DNA from: Globodera rostochiensis
Taxonomy: Eukaryota > Nematoda > Chromadorea > Rhabditida > Heteroderidae
Assembly: GCA_018350325.1 (NCBI GenBank)
Contig: JAEVLN010000028.1
Location: 1 to 64,000, forward strand
Direction: 5' to 3'
DNA length: 64,000 nucleotides
This document shows positions 1-11,911 of this stretch, piece after piece (position 1 is the stretch's first letter; every line of letters starts with the position of its first letter). A program made the translations under genes and the position numbers. The notes beneath the pieces are model-generated. The model was given only the letters and a program-made list of their open reading frames with translations, was not told where the DNA came from and searched no databases.

Positions 1-3000
1 TCTATACCCCTTTTCCCCTAAGTTCGTTTTTAAAAAGCCCAAACAATTTTCCCCACCCCCTGGGACTTCCCCGCTAAACTTCAACGAGGTACTGCTTTGG
101 ACCTCCTGAAACGAACTCTAGAATCTCGTTGTCCGCATACTCACGAGTCATTTCCCCCCAAAAATTTCCCCTCTTTCAGCGGACAAACACCCCTCGGGTG
201 TGTGAAAAGCAACGAGTCCGTGTCACAATACAACAATTTGCACTCCTCGGCCCTGTACACCTGCTCCATGTATTCATACAGCTTTATCCTCGCCGCGCTC
301 GTCGTCCTAAATAAAAATTTAGTTAGGAATAGTTTTTTACAAAAAAAAAACTAACCATAGCGACAGAATGATATTCGAAACCTTATGCTCCACTACAAAA
401 TCGTCCTTTTTCTTAAACGCCACCCGCATAGCCTTACCATCCTTTTGCAATACTGGTTCCGAAGGCAGAAGACGATCATCCTGCAGTATTTTGGTCCACT
501 CCTCCCCACTTTTAGAATATCATGCTCGCTAAGGTTATTCCGCATCGAAAACTTCCCCCACAAAGAGTTCAAACCCAATTTTGCTATCAACCTCAGCCCG
601 GGATTCTTCTTCATATTTTCCCGCTCCAAATATATACCATATTTACCCCTATACATGTCGATAAACACCCTCTTTTCGTCTTCCGTCTTTACTTCTGAGG
701 GACATCCCGACGCTTCAACTTTAACCCTCAAAAACATTCGCACATACCCTTTGAACAACTGGCTGTCAAACTGCTCAAAATGGTACGCCCGAAAAAAATG
801 GGTGACCTTGTACCCCAGCTCCAGCGCCTTCCTCAGCTCAATCGATGTGAAAGTCCCCAATAACGCCCTTTCCTCCTCACTGTGTTCACATTTTTTCTCA
901 TCCTTTGCCATTACAAAGTCCTTTTTCGCCCTTGTCGCGCAAACACTGCATAGAGGAAACAGTAACATATCATCAATGTGCGCCGGTAAAAGAGGGTACA
1001 ACAAGTTCTTCGGGGGGACGACTTTCACCTTTAACAAACCGTCGTATGGCACATCATCGGGCTCGGTCCTTAAAATTTTGACGTTTTTTATCAAGATGAA
1101 ATAAATTTCTTACCATAGCACTTCTTCATCGCGTTTCACAATTTTTGGTATTCCTACGGGATAAGGCGCGTCGTAATTCACGGAGGGGTAGAGAGAAATT
1201 ATATCAAACATGGAAATCTCTACACTCTCCGAAGCCACGGCATACAAACAAAAAGGCATAGTCCTTCCCCCCGAGTAGGCGTCCCTCGGATTAATTGGGC
1301 CGTCTAAGACACTCTCGAAAAATTTCTTCATCTCCATATTTCTCTTCAATTCTGCCTTAACATCGCATTCCTAAAATTGTAGGGGGTTTGAATATGTTGG
1401 AGATAAATTTGAGGTTGTACCCAGACATTAAACATATGTCCAGGTTAGCTGTTTCTTAAGCATTCTGGGACACTTACCCAAACTTCCTCCACCGAGAAAT
1501 TTTTGCAAATATCACGCAAACGGGCCATTTTCGTCTCAGACCGCTGAAATTTTTCCTCCATCAATTCCCCGTCCACGCCTTTCGTCCAAGGGCGATAACA
1601 TCTCGGGCATCCGTGAAACACACAGCCTTGGAATTCAATAATCTTCTTTTGCGCCCCTATTACGCAATCCACTTTGAAACCTCCAAACTTAATTTCGCGT
1701 CCGTTGTCTGCATGTCTGACCTTGACATTATCCCTATACGAAATCCACTCAAAATACTGAACAGCGATTTCGCTCTGCCTATCCGACTTCTCAAAACCCC
1801 CCTCCGGGATTATTGGGATATGTCTTTCCCTAAGAAACTTGGCTCTAAAAACACTCATAACGGCGCTCGCAATCGTCATATTATGCTTCAATATATCAAA
1901 CCCCTGAGGGGTTTGCGCATCCTTCGTAATACCCAAAAACAATCTCCTAAACTTTAAAATCGCCGCCATAAGTATTTCCACATCGTTTTCGCAATACACT
2001 TTCAGCTGTTGTCCGAGCTCGAATTCCGTATTTTTGTTATCCTCATACCATGCAGCAAATTCCCCATATCCTTCCTCCGTCATTTTGTTAGGCCCATAAT
2101 CATCAAAGGGTGGGAGGTGGGGGAGTCTTATCCCGAAGTTCTCGTTCTTGTTGTATTTATGCGGGAAGTACAACTTGGCGGGGATGTCGAGCTCCAAAGT
2201 CTTTGGCAAATCGGCGAGTTTGTTCTGACTTAGCATCCAAAAGTCGCGAAAATATATTGTCCCCAGCTGAATTTGATAAATTTTTAACTGGCTCATTGCT
2301 ACATCTGGCGCATATCCCTTATCTATCAGACCGGCGAGCACAAAATGTGAATCGTAACGTCCTCCATAGTGCGCAAATGCAATAGTGTCAATCCCCTTAA
2401 ACCCCAAAATCCAATCAATAAACTCGCTCAAGGGGTCTATTCCATCTGCTGCCGACCACGTAACCATCCTCGGCCCGGGAAGACAAATTGCACATTCTTC
2501 GTTCTTTGTCTCACAACAAGTGCTGCATGTATGTGCCGCGCTAATCAAATTCGGTATATGCTCTCCATCATCCTGAGCGGTAGTCTCCATGTCATAGGCC
2601 ACAAGTCGGTATTTCGGCAGCTTGGGTTTTTGTTTAATTATCGGTATGTGGCATTGACGTCCCGGGTGTGAAGTGCCGCAGAATTTACAGAATTTTTCCC
2701 CACAAACGTGCTTCCTATCGGTTCTATACGCCTGCCCACATTTTCCGCATCTATGGTAAATATTGCACGCTTTCTTCTTATGCTCCTCAAAACACCCTTC
2801 ATTGTGAAAGTCCTTGTTGCAGATGTCACAGTGAAGATCGGTGCCCTTCTCCTTTTTGCAAGGATACCCTAACCCCATGCGGCAGCAGTTCTTACATCTC
2901 TCACAACACTCAATCCGATGTCGTTCGGGACAGTCGTAAACGGCCTCACAGCTCACGCAAAAATATTTCACTCTGAAAAACTGAGTCACGCTTTTGAGCC

Positions 3001-3482
3001 CGTCCCAATGCCCATTGTCCAGAATCACACAAACTTCGTATTTTTTCACAGCATCACCCTTGAAAATCAATTTAAGCCCCTTTTTCTGAAAAAAACATTG
3101 ATTTTTAGGTACAACTTTTTCCTTACCGTCTCAAATGCAACAATTCGGAACATGTCCGGAAACTCCTTGTCCCAAAAAGCTTGAACCCCTCCAGATGGTC
3201 GCCCCCGTACACGCGCTCAGTCCCATCAAGTCCCATTTTTCCCATCAATTCTAAGACCATTTCAAGTTGCTTCTTCTTGGCTTTCATCAGATACCGAAAC
3301 TTCTTTTCGGTTATCTCCCTGTTCATCATTTGATAGTTCCTAGCCAACTCAAGCGCGTAAAAAAGGCCTAAAATTATAATGAAAAAATTGGTTAAAAACA
3401 CATTTCCTTTACTTAATTTCCCCTTCGGCGTGGAAAGACGTCCCAACTCCTTAGTTTCGACCAGAGGGTTGAAGCGAACCAT
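1..3482 (-). pseudogene. Maverick/Polinton protein-primed DNA polymerase B, multi-exon, frameshifted, 3' end beyond window
   Basis: Type-B, protein-primed DNA polymerase that would replicate a Maverick/Polinton transposon. Exons by frame and splice site: 3127-3482, 1478-3085, 1114-1370, 356-1068 and up to 306, separated by GT-AG introns 3086-3126, 1371-1477, 1069-1113 and 307-355. In order I see a Cys-rich zinc-ribbon region, Exo I (AYDMETT), Exo II-like AHYGGRYD, Exo III (YCENDVEIL), the endonuclease-like block around EFQGCVFHGCPRC ending in WECD across a splice, palm motif A (DIISLYPSV), motif B (KLGLNSLWG) and motif C (YCDTDS, 213-230). The frame breaks near 3180, near 510 and in a C-run near 155. 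Two of these are in homopolymers, so decay and sequencing error are both possible. Its nearest neighbour upstream (3654-4121) is probably from the same element. No terminal repeats are visible in the window. Confidence 0.85.
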
Positions 3483-3653
3483 TTTTTAAAAAAAGTTGGA
3501 AGTTTAAAAAGAAAAGAGCGAAGAGTTTTAAAGTTACTAAAAAATAACAAAAAAAAAGAGATTAAATTGTAACTTTAAAATATTTTTCCGAGTAAAACGA
3601 ATAACAAAAAAGACGCTCTAATTCAACAATTTTTATTTCAGTCAAAAAATCTT

Positions 3654-4121
3654 TCATTTAGACCCTTTTGGGAGGCAATAGGTGGTGACGATGAAGGACG
3701 CTTCCTGCTCAAACAGATTTAATTCGCTATAAGACTGTTCCAGCTTCATCAGCTCATCCAGTATGACGTCGGGCGTATTTTGGTCTTTGGGCCTGGGTGG
3801 AATGATAATCGGGTCCGAAATTTCCTTAAAATGCAAATTTAAAGAAATTTTTAGAATTTTGTCATTATTTTTGCATCCTTCGTCTATGAGTTTTTGAATG
3901 GTGTGTTTGAAGGCGTCGACGGCTGTGGAATTTGGCGGTTTTTTGAAGTAGAAGCGCGTAACGTGTTTTTTAATTCCGAAAGTGTCGTACTCTTTTGTAT
4001 GATGTGAAACTTTTTCATAGTATTTTTGGTCATCCAGCGATGAAGGTGATTTAAAATAATTTTTTTCATTTCGAGCTTGCCTAACTTCTTTTGGTGTGTC
4101 TAGGAATTTTTTGGAAGCCAT
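3654..4121 (-). CDS. Hypothetical 155-aa protein, probably Maverick-associated
   Basis: Uninterrupted ORF from ATG to stop, on the same strand and just upstream of the polymerase gene (172 bp of AT-rich sequence between). The N-terminal half is charged (Lys/Glu/Asp). The C-terminal half carries a pattern DPIIIPPRPKDQ followed by TPDVILDEL and a hydrophobic end with LPKG. From memory, animal Maverick polymerase-gene products are often preceded by a similar module; that resemblance is an inference. It could be the first exon(s) of the polymerase gene or a separate small protein. No enzymatic motif is seen. Confidence 0.5.
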   Translation of the reverse strand: MASKKFLDTPKEVRQARNEKNYFKSPSSLDDQKYYEKVSHHTKEYDTFGIKKHVTRFYFKKPPNSTAVDAFKHTIQKLIDEGCKNNDKILKISLNLHFKEISDPIIIPPRPKDQNTPDVILDELMKLEQSYSELNLFEQEASFIVTTYCLPKGSK

Positions 4122-4204
4122 TTAAAATATTTTTTCTTTTGTGAACTGCCACCGTTCCGAATGCCCTCCTTAAAAGGGAAATTATGGGATAGGCGGGGCT
4201 TAAG

Positions 4205-4702
4205 TTGACAGGAAAATGGGATAGGCGGGGCGAAGCGGCGGGCAAAGGAAGAAGCTCACAAGATGGAAATTATGGTGAGAGCTGGCGACTGGCACGCGGG
4301 CATTGCCCGACGGCGACCGTGCATCTGGTCAATATGATTGATGGGTTTTTGAAAACGGGTGACAGTTGGGCAAAATTGTTTCCATATTTGGACGAACGTT
4401 CACAAAAAAAAGTAGGAATTTTGATTGACAGGCGACTCGCTGGATCGGTCTCTTGCACAATAAATGCCTGGCTCCGATAGAGATATTGGAATTTTTGATT
4501 GATAGGTATAAGAAATGTGAGAATCAAAAGATACAGATTGATTGATGGGTTTTGAGAGAAGGTTGGCACGCGCCGAAATTTTTTTATATTTAATGCGAAT
4601 AGGTCGCAAAAATAAGGCTTTTTTTTGATTGACATGTGGCAGATTTTAAAATAATTTGACGAGTCATCAGTCATATGATTGACAGCTGACTAATGACCAG
4701 TC
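4205..4702. repeat. Degenerate dispersed repeat, non-coding
   Basis: The phrase around CTCTTGCACAATAAATGCC at 4451-4470 recurs in altered form at 4712-4731 at the edge of the downstream duplication, together with GATTGATAGGTATAA. The GGGATAGGCGGGGC phrase occurs twice (about 4186 and 4213). I see no gene between 4122 and 5600. Confidence 0.5.
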
Positions 4703-7213
4703 AATGGTTCGGTCTCTTGCGTAATAAATGCCTGGCACCGATGAAGAAAAATGGAAATTTTGATTGATAGGTATAAAAAAGTGACAGTTGGCAAAGGAAG
4801 GGCCCCAGGTTGGCATTCCCATATGGGACGGTTAGCACTTGTGCGAAAATTCGTCCCTTATTTGGAATCTAAATGGTGAATTGTGAAAGCCAAAAACCAC
4901 AATTGATTCTCATATAGCCCGAATATTAGCTTAATCTGTTTTTTTAATGCTATTTTAATGTTTGTTTTTTATGCTGCTGACTGTATTTTACTATTTTTAT
5001 CGCTATAAAATAGGCCCCCATCTCAATGAAAAAAAGGTTGGTGGCGCTTTAGGCGAGAAAGTTTGGAATTTTGACTCGTTTGTTAAGGGATTTGCAGCCG
5101 ACATTTTAAAATACCCTAAATTTGGAAGTTTTTTTTACAAATAAACAGAGTAGGGCTGCGCTGATAAGCTTTTGCCAAAACATTTTTGAAGATTTACCTT
5201 TAGCGCACGAATTAAAACGCCTTGTTTTCGGAAAATCATTTATATTTGTGAACTGTGAATCTGGAAGCAACAGCTTAATGGCGCATTAATCAACGCTTTA
5301 ATATTGTTAAACGTGCAAATCTTTTAGGTTAGAAGGTTCTGATTTTGCAAATTGATAGAAATGTTAAATATTCAAAAATCGATCATATAATGTAGAATAT
5401 ACGCGGAAAATAACATTTAAAAATATGCGTAAATACGCGAAGTTATATTAAATATATGAAATTATTTAATCTATTATTTGCAATACCCCCCCCCCTTTTT
5501 TTGTGGCGTTTCCTTTAGTTCATCCAATCGGCCTCAGCCATTTCTGCCCCCGTCGTCGTCTTTTTCTTTTTGCCCTCCTCCTTTTCCGCCTTCTTTTTCT
5601 CTGTCTTCTGATCACTCTTTCCCTCCTCCTTTTCCGCCTTCTTTTTCTTTCTTCTGATCACTCTCTCCCTCCTCCGTTTTCTCGCCGCTCTGCTCCTTCT
5701 CAAACAGTTCCAAGCCCATTTTCATCGCTCTGATCACGTCGGGAACTTTAGGGTTAGGGTGTCTTTATGATCGGTTCTTAACATTGCTTCTCTTACCCTG
5801 TGGGAAGTAGGCAATGTTGCTCGGGAAGTTTTTTTTGTTGTCCACCGGATAGCGTTTGCCATATTTGTCTGAAAAGCGATTTTGTTTTTCTTGATCATTG
5901 GTCACTCAATCGGTCTGATCGTTCGACCCGCCCAAAATGAACAGTCTGGGAATATAGCGTCCGTCGGGCGCGTATTCCTCATCCTCCGTCTCGTCCTCGT
6001 CGTTTGTGTTGGACATGACGAATTTGTTGCTCAGCTCCAACAGCTCCTTCCGTTTCGACGAGGTGGAAAAACTCTTTTTGAGCGCTAATGATTTGAAAAA
6101 ACAAAAAATAAAATAGAATTAAATTATAAAAGTTTGGCACCTTGGCATGCACCGCACCACGACTTGTGGACGAGCAAAAAGATTGGTCGATTCAAGTCGA
6201 GTGCCACCGAAACGGCCTGAGGCCACGGCACCCAATCGATGTCCATGCCGAACCCTGCCAATTTAAAAAGTTTTAGAATTTTCAAAATTTAAAAACAAAA
6301 TAAAGAAACTTACCTCCCGAAGGATCTTTGAACTCATCCGTTTCCGCCTCATTGTTCGGCCTTTCCGGCTCAATTTTATTGGTTTTCTCCGCTTCATCGG
6401 TGGTCTCATCGTCGGCACGTGCAAAAAATTGACAAAAAATGCAGGCAAAACAATAAAAATAAAAGTAATAATAAACGACGGCACATTTTCTTTATGGGGC
6501 AATTAAATGAATTAGAGAATTTTTGCTTGTTGATTTTTTATTTTAAATAAAAAAACATAAAATTTTTCGTTTTTTGGGATGTGGCGTTGGGCGGGATATC
6601 GGTCTGCGTCCAGGACTGGTGTTGATGGCTGTCTGTTGCCTACGGCAGAAAAGAAGGGTGCTTTTGGTGTGATTAATTAGGAGTCGTTCTCCGCGCAGCA
6701 TCCGCCATGATGCCTCATAAAAAATGGCTCTTAGAAAAAAACACTCCGTCTTGTGTTTACTTTTATTCTCCGTGGCGCATTTCGTCGTAAAAAATCCCCT
6801 CTAACCCTCCCCCTCCGTAACATGTAAAACCCTTGAGGGGAAAAAATGCTCAAAAATGTGATCCCGTTTGGGGTGTTTATAGGGGGGTGGTTGGGTATTT
6901 ATTCGCGGTTGTGAAGGCTGGAATATACTCGCAACTATCAGCATTTTTGAAGCTTCACCACAAAAAAATTTTTTTTTAATATTGTCTAATGGCCCAAAAC
7001 GCCCCGAAAAGAGTCAATTTCTGGGGGGAATACGAGGTTTGTTGTTTATGGAGAAGGACACCCCTTAAATACTGTTTCAGGTTGAAAGGGTGCTTGACCG
7101 TCGAGAGCACCTCGGAGAGACTCATTATTTTGTAAAATGGCGGGTCCGAAAATATTTTTTTATAATTTGGGCGATATATTCACCCTTCACTTCAGAACTA
7201 TACGTCAAAGAAC
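4703..7213 (+). repeat. 2.5-kb direct duplication, copy 1
   Basis: Matches 11003-13506 base for base apart from 11 single-base indels that I can find, mostly in homopolymers, and no substitutions. The net of the indels (-7) accounts for the length difference (2511 vs 2504). It contains the TXNDC12-like gene and most of the chromodomain gene. The right boundary falls inside exon 3 of the chromodomain gene. The 3.8 kb between the copies is unrelated. Confidence 0.95.
5612..6486 (-). pseudogene. TXNDC12-like secretory-pathway thioredoxin-domain protein, copy 1 (frameshift in exon 1)
   Basis: Small thioredoxin-fold protein of the ERp18/AGR group, expected in the ER to form or reduce disulfides. 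Exons: 6314-6486, 6141-6254, 5932-6084, 5797-5868, 5612-5745. Exon 2 ends in the active site SWCGAC, the CxxC form typical of TXNDC12; exon 3 has FVMSNTNDEDE, APDGRYIPR and LFIL, matching the family core. The intron between exons 3 and 4 needs a GC donor (5931) to keep frame. The N terminus is a hydrophobic signal peptide followed by an acidic stretch, and the C terminus is Lys/Glu-rich with no obvious ER-retention tail. Exon 1 is 173 nt here and 172 nt in the other copy; the extra base in a T-run breaks the frame just after the signal peptide. The spliced frame would otherwise be about 214 codons. The divergent chromodomain gene lies ~500 bp upstream. Confidence 0.85.
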
Positions 7214-7354
7214 AATTCATGGTACCCCACACATGTATTTAAATATTTGCTCTATTCATATTTTAGGGTGCCAGCGTCTGCATGTAATTGTCAGGACCTG
7301 ATTACCCAATATGAAACGGAGTATGGTCTCTGGGGACGTGCTCGCTCGGTCTGA
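6989..7354 (+). CDS. Small chromodomain protein, ~74 aa, four exons
   Basis: Nearly the whole predicted protein is a chromodomain, the fold that reads methylated histone tails in HP1/Polycomb-type nuclear proteins. Exons 6989-7036, 7081-7143, 7196-7221 and 7267-7354 join in phase through short introns (GT...TTTCAG/TTTTAG). The start is the ATG before AQNAPKRVNFWGEYEVE. Visible core: EYEVERVLDRRE, HYFVKWR, NNSW, and the closing helix DLITQYETEY. Aromatic-cage positions Tyr (EYEVE), Trp (VKW) and the NNSW tryptophan are present. There is no chromoshadow or other domain, so it resembles a minimal CEC-like protein or one exon set of a larger gene. It is transcribed away from the TXNDC12-like gene. 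The downstream 8-kb basic region could be a continuation in another isoform, which I cannot show. Confidence 0.75.
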
Positions 7355-7980
7355 TCGTCCCTATTCCCCAGACCAAAAAATAGGAAGAAAAGAGATAACT
7401 ATTTCTATGTTGTTGTACTGTTAAAACATAAAGTCATATGTTAAATGCAAAAAAAACTCTAAAATAAAAAATATTGCAGTGTTCGGCGGAAAGGTGTGCG
7501 GGGAAGGGATTTTGAACGGTTCAATGACTGTGTTAGTGTGAATTGTTTGTCGCTCTCTCACATAAAATATGGATCGCCAGCGGGAATGGAGGGGGGGGCG
7601 AGGTCAGGGCTCGGGAGGGAAGGACGCTGTTTGGCATGTGCATTCATAAACTCTTTTGGAAGAGAAGCGACAGCAAACACTCTCCACAACTTTTAATCTG
7701 ATCGTTCCCCTCCTTTATGTCTCTTTCCGGTTACCATTGACTAATAAAAAATGTTTTAATTTAAATATACGAAATTTGTATCGTTTTACTTTACGTTTGG
7801 GGGGGGGGGAGTGAGGGAGGGAGGGAAAGGGAAGGGGGGTGGGGGAGGTGAGGGAGGGGGGGGGGGGGAAAGGGAAGGGGTTCACAGGAGTCGAGAAATT
7901 TGGGGCGGGGGTGGGATGGGGTACGGGATGAGAGGGAGGTGGGATGGGGCGAGATTTTGGGGCGGGATTCTTCGCCCTAT
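7355..7980. other. Intergenic, with G-rich low-complexity tract at 7799-7975
   Basis: No gene seen. From 7799 the plus strand is runs of G with A spacers (GGGAGGGAGGG type), a strong G-quadruplex candidate. Its end (7903-7970, ATTTTGGGGCGGGATTC and neighbours) recurs at 14177-14248 and partly at 14385-14402, so this is a dispersed repeat. Confidence 0.6.
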
Positions 7981-8001
7981 ACTTCTCCCAAGCCTCCAAC
8001 G

Positions 8002-8942
8002 TCATATTTGTTGGTCCAGTACAGGAACAAACCACAACCACACCAAAAAGGCATCCAGCAAACATCCAATCGCAAAGCAGCCCGCCAAAGAAAAGGCGCA
8101 GTCAAACTTCTGGGCAAAAGAAGAAGCAGCCTCAAGTTCGAACGGATTCGAACTCAACCACCAACGTGATCCAAGCGCCAAGGTTCAAGGCGTTGAGAAA
8201 AGCCGACAAGAGGAAGAAAAAGCACTTCTCAGACAGCATCAACGAAACAAGCTGTTGACAAACACAGCTCGGCTGCGCAACAATGCAACTCACCCAGCAA
8301 CACCTTAGGCAAAGAGGCACCAATCATTGACCTCACGTCAGACGTCAACAGCAATGAAGACAAATCAAATTCTTCTGACGTGGAAGTCATCGAGAAAAGC
8401 CAACCAATCACGACGAATCGGAAGCAAGCAACATCGCCTTCGAAGTCAATAAGACGAAGCACACCATTGTTCAACCAACTTGGCACACTTCTGTTCATCA
8501 GCCTAATTAGACTGATGGCATGAACCCAATTGCAGTGGTACAACTCGCTCATACGACTCAGGTACAATCAACAACCGAAACGACGGCCGATTGGACAACA
8601 ACCACAGGACGAGCATGGAACACGGCTCCAACAGCGACATGGCCTCAACCAACAGAAAGGCCATGGTCAAAGCACGTACACGGAGTACACCACAGCCAAC
8701 AACGAAAAGAGTTGGATCCAACCGACGTAGTCAATCACCGCAACCAAGCAAGCTGCCACAACGAATCTACACTTGGACGACCACAGCTTCGAAAGGTACA
8801 ACACCAAAACACCCAGGAAACATCGCGGCACGACAAACCGCACAGCGCCATCAGCAGAGCCCAGCCTGTTCGCCTATTTATGAAGACGGACAGACGTGCC
8901 CAATCAAAAAGAACGGAAGGATGAACCCAATCTACGGATGAG
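8002..8942 (+). pseudogene. Probable coding remnant: basic Ser/Thr/Gln/Pro-rich nuclear-type protein
   Basis: The plus strand is CA-rich and almost free of stops for 900 bp, but the best reading changes frame several times. One frame (to 8258) holds PPKKRRSQTSGQKKKQPQ, like a bipartite nuclear localisation signal. Another (8257-8522) holds IIDLTSD at about 8322-8342 and DVEVIE, both of the form of SUMO-interacting motifs. A third (8591-8941) is Arg/Ser/Pro-rich and ends in a stop at 8939-8941. This could be a frameshifted single-exon gene, unrecognised introns, or the gag-like part of a retroelement (see the LTR-like stretch after it). I recognise no family. Antisense ORFs here look like shadows. 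Confidence 0.35.
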
Positions 8943-9835
8943 CCATTCGCCATCGGGAATGTCGGATTTACTCGTAAAATCCGAAAAATCGAAAGTTTCG
9001 ATTTAACCCCACTTTTTGGCCCAATTTCCCTTGTTTGCACAAATGTGCACATTTTGATAAGAGAGGCAAATTGTTCGTAAGTCACCCCATTTTTGCCCAT
9101 TTCATGCACATTTTCGCTCTTATCTCCCCCAACTGATCAAATATGTCAGTCAATTTCTGCTCACCCCACCTTCTGGTAAACAATTTTGGCCCCTTTATAA
9201 GCCCGTCGCTTTTCACCACAAATCAGTTCAGTCTCATTCATTGACCACATTCAAGGCATTTTGCCAACCATCAACAGTTTCACTCACGACCTTCCTATAC
9301 CCCCCCCCTCACTATGCACAACATTTTCCATTCAATCCACAGATTTAACCAATCGATCCGTCAGTCCAAATCCATTAACCTCTTTTTGGCCAACTCATCT
9401 AAAATCCATATCAAACATTTCAAATCCAATCATTGTCTGGCCAAATTTGCCAATTCAACTGATCCACTTCTGGGGACTCAGGGTCATCAATTTCCCGGTT
9501 TTCACCATTGCCTCCAACTGACCAATTGAGCAATTCACCATTGTCCCCCATCAGTCAATTGTGTGATCACTAAATCCTCGGTGATCACTTTTATGTTCCA
9601 CAAAGCACTACCGTGTGCTAATCTTGGAGGAACTCCCAACCAACCAACGAAGGAAGTTCCGACAGGAGTCTCAAAATTAATTTCATATCATAATCAAATT
9701 TGTAAAGGAGGATATTGTGGTGGCAATAGGAGCTTCTCAAGATTTTCGGGCAACAATTTCTTTCTCAGATCGGTAACAATCAATCCGGCAGTCAAGAACA
9801 GGGATGTGCTCTGAAGCGGGGAGGGGAGGCGCAAT
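8943..9835. other. Unassigned stretch with promoter/LTR-like features
   Basis: Contains CCCCTTTATAAGCCCG at about 9189-9204 followed ~30 bp later by TCAGTTCAGTCTCATT, the spacing of a TATA box and initiator in LTR promoters, then C-rich 9300-9310 and a GTGATCACTAA...GGTGATCACTT direct repeat (9563-9591). No partner LTR was found in the window, so an LTR call is weak. Confidence 0.25.
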
Positions 9836-11002
9836 ATTATGAAATTTGAGGGTCATTTTTTCAAATCAAAATTCAAAATTTTCTCCGGCGGCGCCTATCG
9901 GCACCTCTCATTTCGGTTTCGCCGGTGGTTTTTGCTCTTAATTTGGAATTTGAAATTTTGGTGGGTCTAGATTTCCGTTGTTGCCTTTTATTCATCGAAC
10001 GAGTAGCCGAGTCGGGTGCCCGTCCGTCCGACTGATTGAAAATACTCGCCGGCCCTTAAAATCCGGATATTTTCCGGCTTATTTACGACTATTTGGGCGT
10101 TTTTTTATTTTAAAGATGCATAAAGTTGTCAATGCGGGATGCGATCGGCAATACATAAAAACGTGGAAAACGAGTTCAAAAACGTGGCAAAATTTTTCAA
10201 AAACGTGGCAAAAAACGTGGCCATTTTTTAAGCATTTAATTTAATCTTAAATTGCTTCATTAACTAGCATATTTATCACCACTTTTCACCATTTTGAGCA
10301 AATTTGGCTGAGTAAGCAAATAATTATGCCAGGAGCCCGTAGCCAGAAATTTTTTCGGGGGGAGGGGGGCAGTTCCGGCGGCGTCGAACCGCCGAAATTT
10401 TTTGAAGATTTTACAAGATTTATTAAGATAATTAGTCCAAAATTGGATAAATGTTTACAAATTTTTAAAATATATCCAATAAATTGAATCAGGAATTTTA
10501 GAAGTTGTTGAGGCGTATCTGAGTTTTTGCTTCAGATTTCATTACAAAGATTGCCAATTTTTGAAAAATTTCCTCAGCGGAGCCTTTCGGCACTGCTGGC
10601 CATTCTACACTAATTACTTATGTTCTTAAAACCTGATTTATAAAACATTGGGTGTTTAACACTTCAGCCAGCAAATGACCTGTTTGCGTGCACATTTTAT
10701 ATTACGCAGAAGATAACCAAAGTGCTAAGACAAGTTCAATCAAGACAACAAATTTTGAAGGAACCACCCTCAAAAGCTGGCCATCGCGCCGCTACGCGGC
10801 TTTTTATTTTTTAGATTTTTTTCAAATTTGGCTCTTGAATTCAAAGTATGTAAAAATGAATATCAGCGTCGGATCTAAGCCCGCAAACTCCCAGAAACAC
10901 ATTTCTGATTTTTTCAAAAAAGTGAAGGACCACTACGAACTCATTCTGATAATCTGGTGCAAATCTAATGAACCTTTTCTATTAACTGCAATTTTACTCC
11001 AA
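9836..11002. other. Intergenic repeats, no gene seen
   Basis: Includes the dispersed CCTATCGG-core palindrome near 9889-9911, a degenerate relative near 10375-10400 and 10566-10590, and short AAAAACGTGGC repeats at 10156-10222. ORFs here have no recognisable content. Confidence 0.5.
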
Positions 11003-11911
11003 AATGGTTCGGTCTCTTGCGTAATAAATGCCTGGCACCGATGAAGAAAAATGGAAATTTTGATTGATAGGTATAAAAAAGTGACAGTTGGCAAAGGAAG
11101 GGCCCCAGGTTGGCATTCCCATATGGGACGGTTAGCACTTGTGCGAAAATTCGTCCCTTATTTGGAATCTAAATGGTGAATTGTGAAAGCCAAAAACCAC
11201 AATTGATTCTCATATAGCCCGAATATTAGCTTAATCTGTTTTTTTAATGCTATTTTAATGTTTGTTTTTTATGCTGCTGACTGTATTTTACTATTTTTAT
11301 CGCTATAAAATAGGCCCCCATCTCAATGAAAAAAAGGTTGGTGGCGCTTTAGGCGAGAAAGTTTGGAATTTTGACTCGTTTGTTAAGGGATTTGCAGCCG
11401 ACATTTTAAAATACCCTAAATTTGGAAGTTTTTTTTACAAATAAACAGAGTAGGGCTGCGCTGATAAGCTTTTGCCAAAACATTTTTGAAGATTTACCTT
11501 TAGCGCACGAATTAAAACGCCTTGTTTTCGGAAAATCATTTATATTTGTGAACTGTGAATCTGGAAGCAACAGCTTAATGGCGCATTAATCAACGCTTTA
11601 ATATTGTTAAACGTGCAAATCTTTTAGGTTAGAAGGTTCTGATTTTGCAAATTGATAGAAATGTTAAATATTCAAAAATCGATCATATAATGTAGAATAT
11701 ACGCGGAAAATAACATTTAAAAATATGCGTAAATACGCGAAGTTATATTAAATATATGAAATTATTTAATCTATTATTTGCAATACCCCCCCCCCTTTTT
11801 TTGTGGCGTTTCCTTTAGTTCATCCAATCGGCCTCAGCCATTTCTGCCCCCGTCGTCGTCTTTTTCTTTTTGCCCTCCTCCTTTTCCGCCTTCTTTTTCT
11901 CTGTCTTCTGA

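Noticed and set aside
5735..5760. Telomere-like CCCTAACCCTAAAG (minus)
   Set aside because: Only two units, lying at the end of a TXNDC12-like intron; no array.
7811..8308. 165-codon plus-strand ORF starting in poly-G
   Set aside because: First half is Gly/Arg from the G-rich tract; the later part is better read in other frames.
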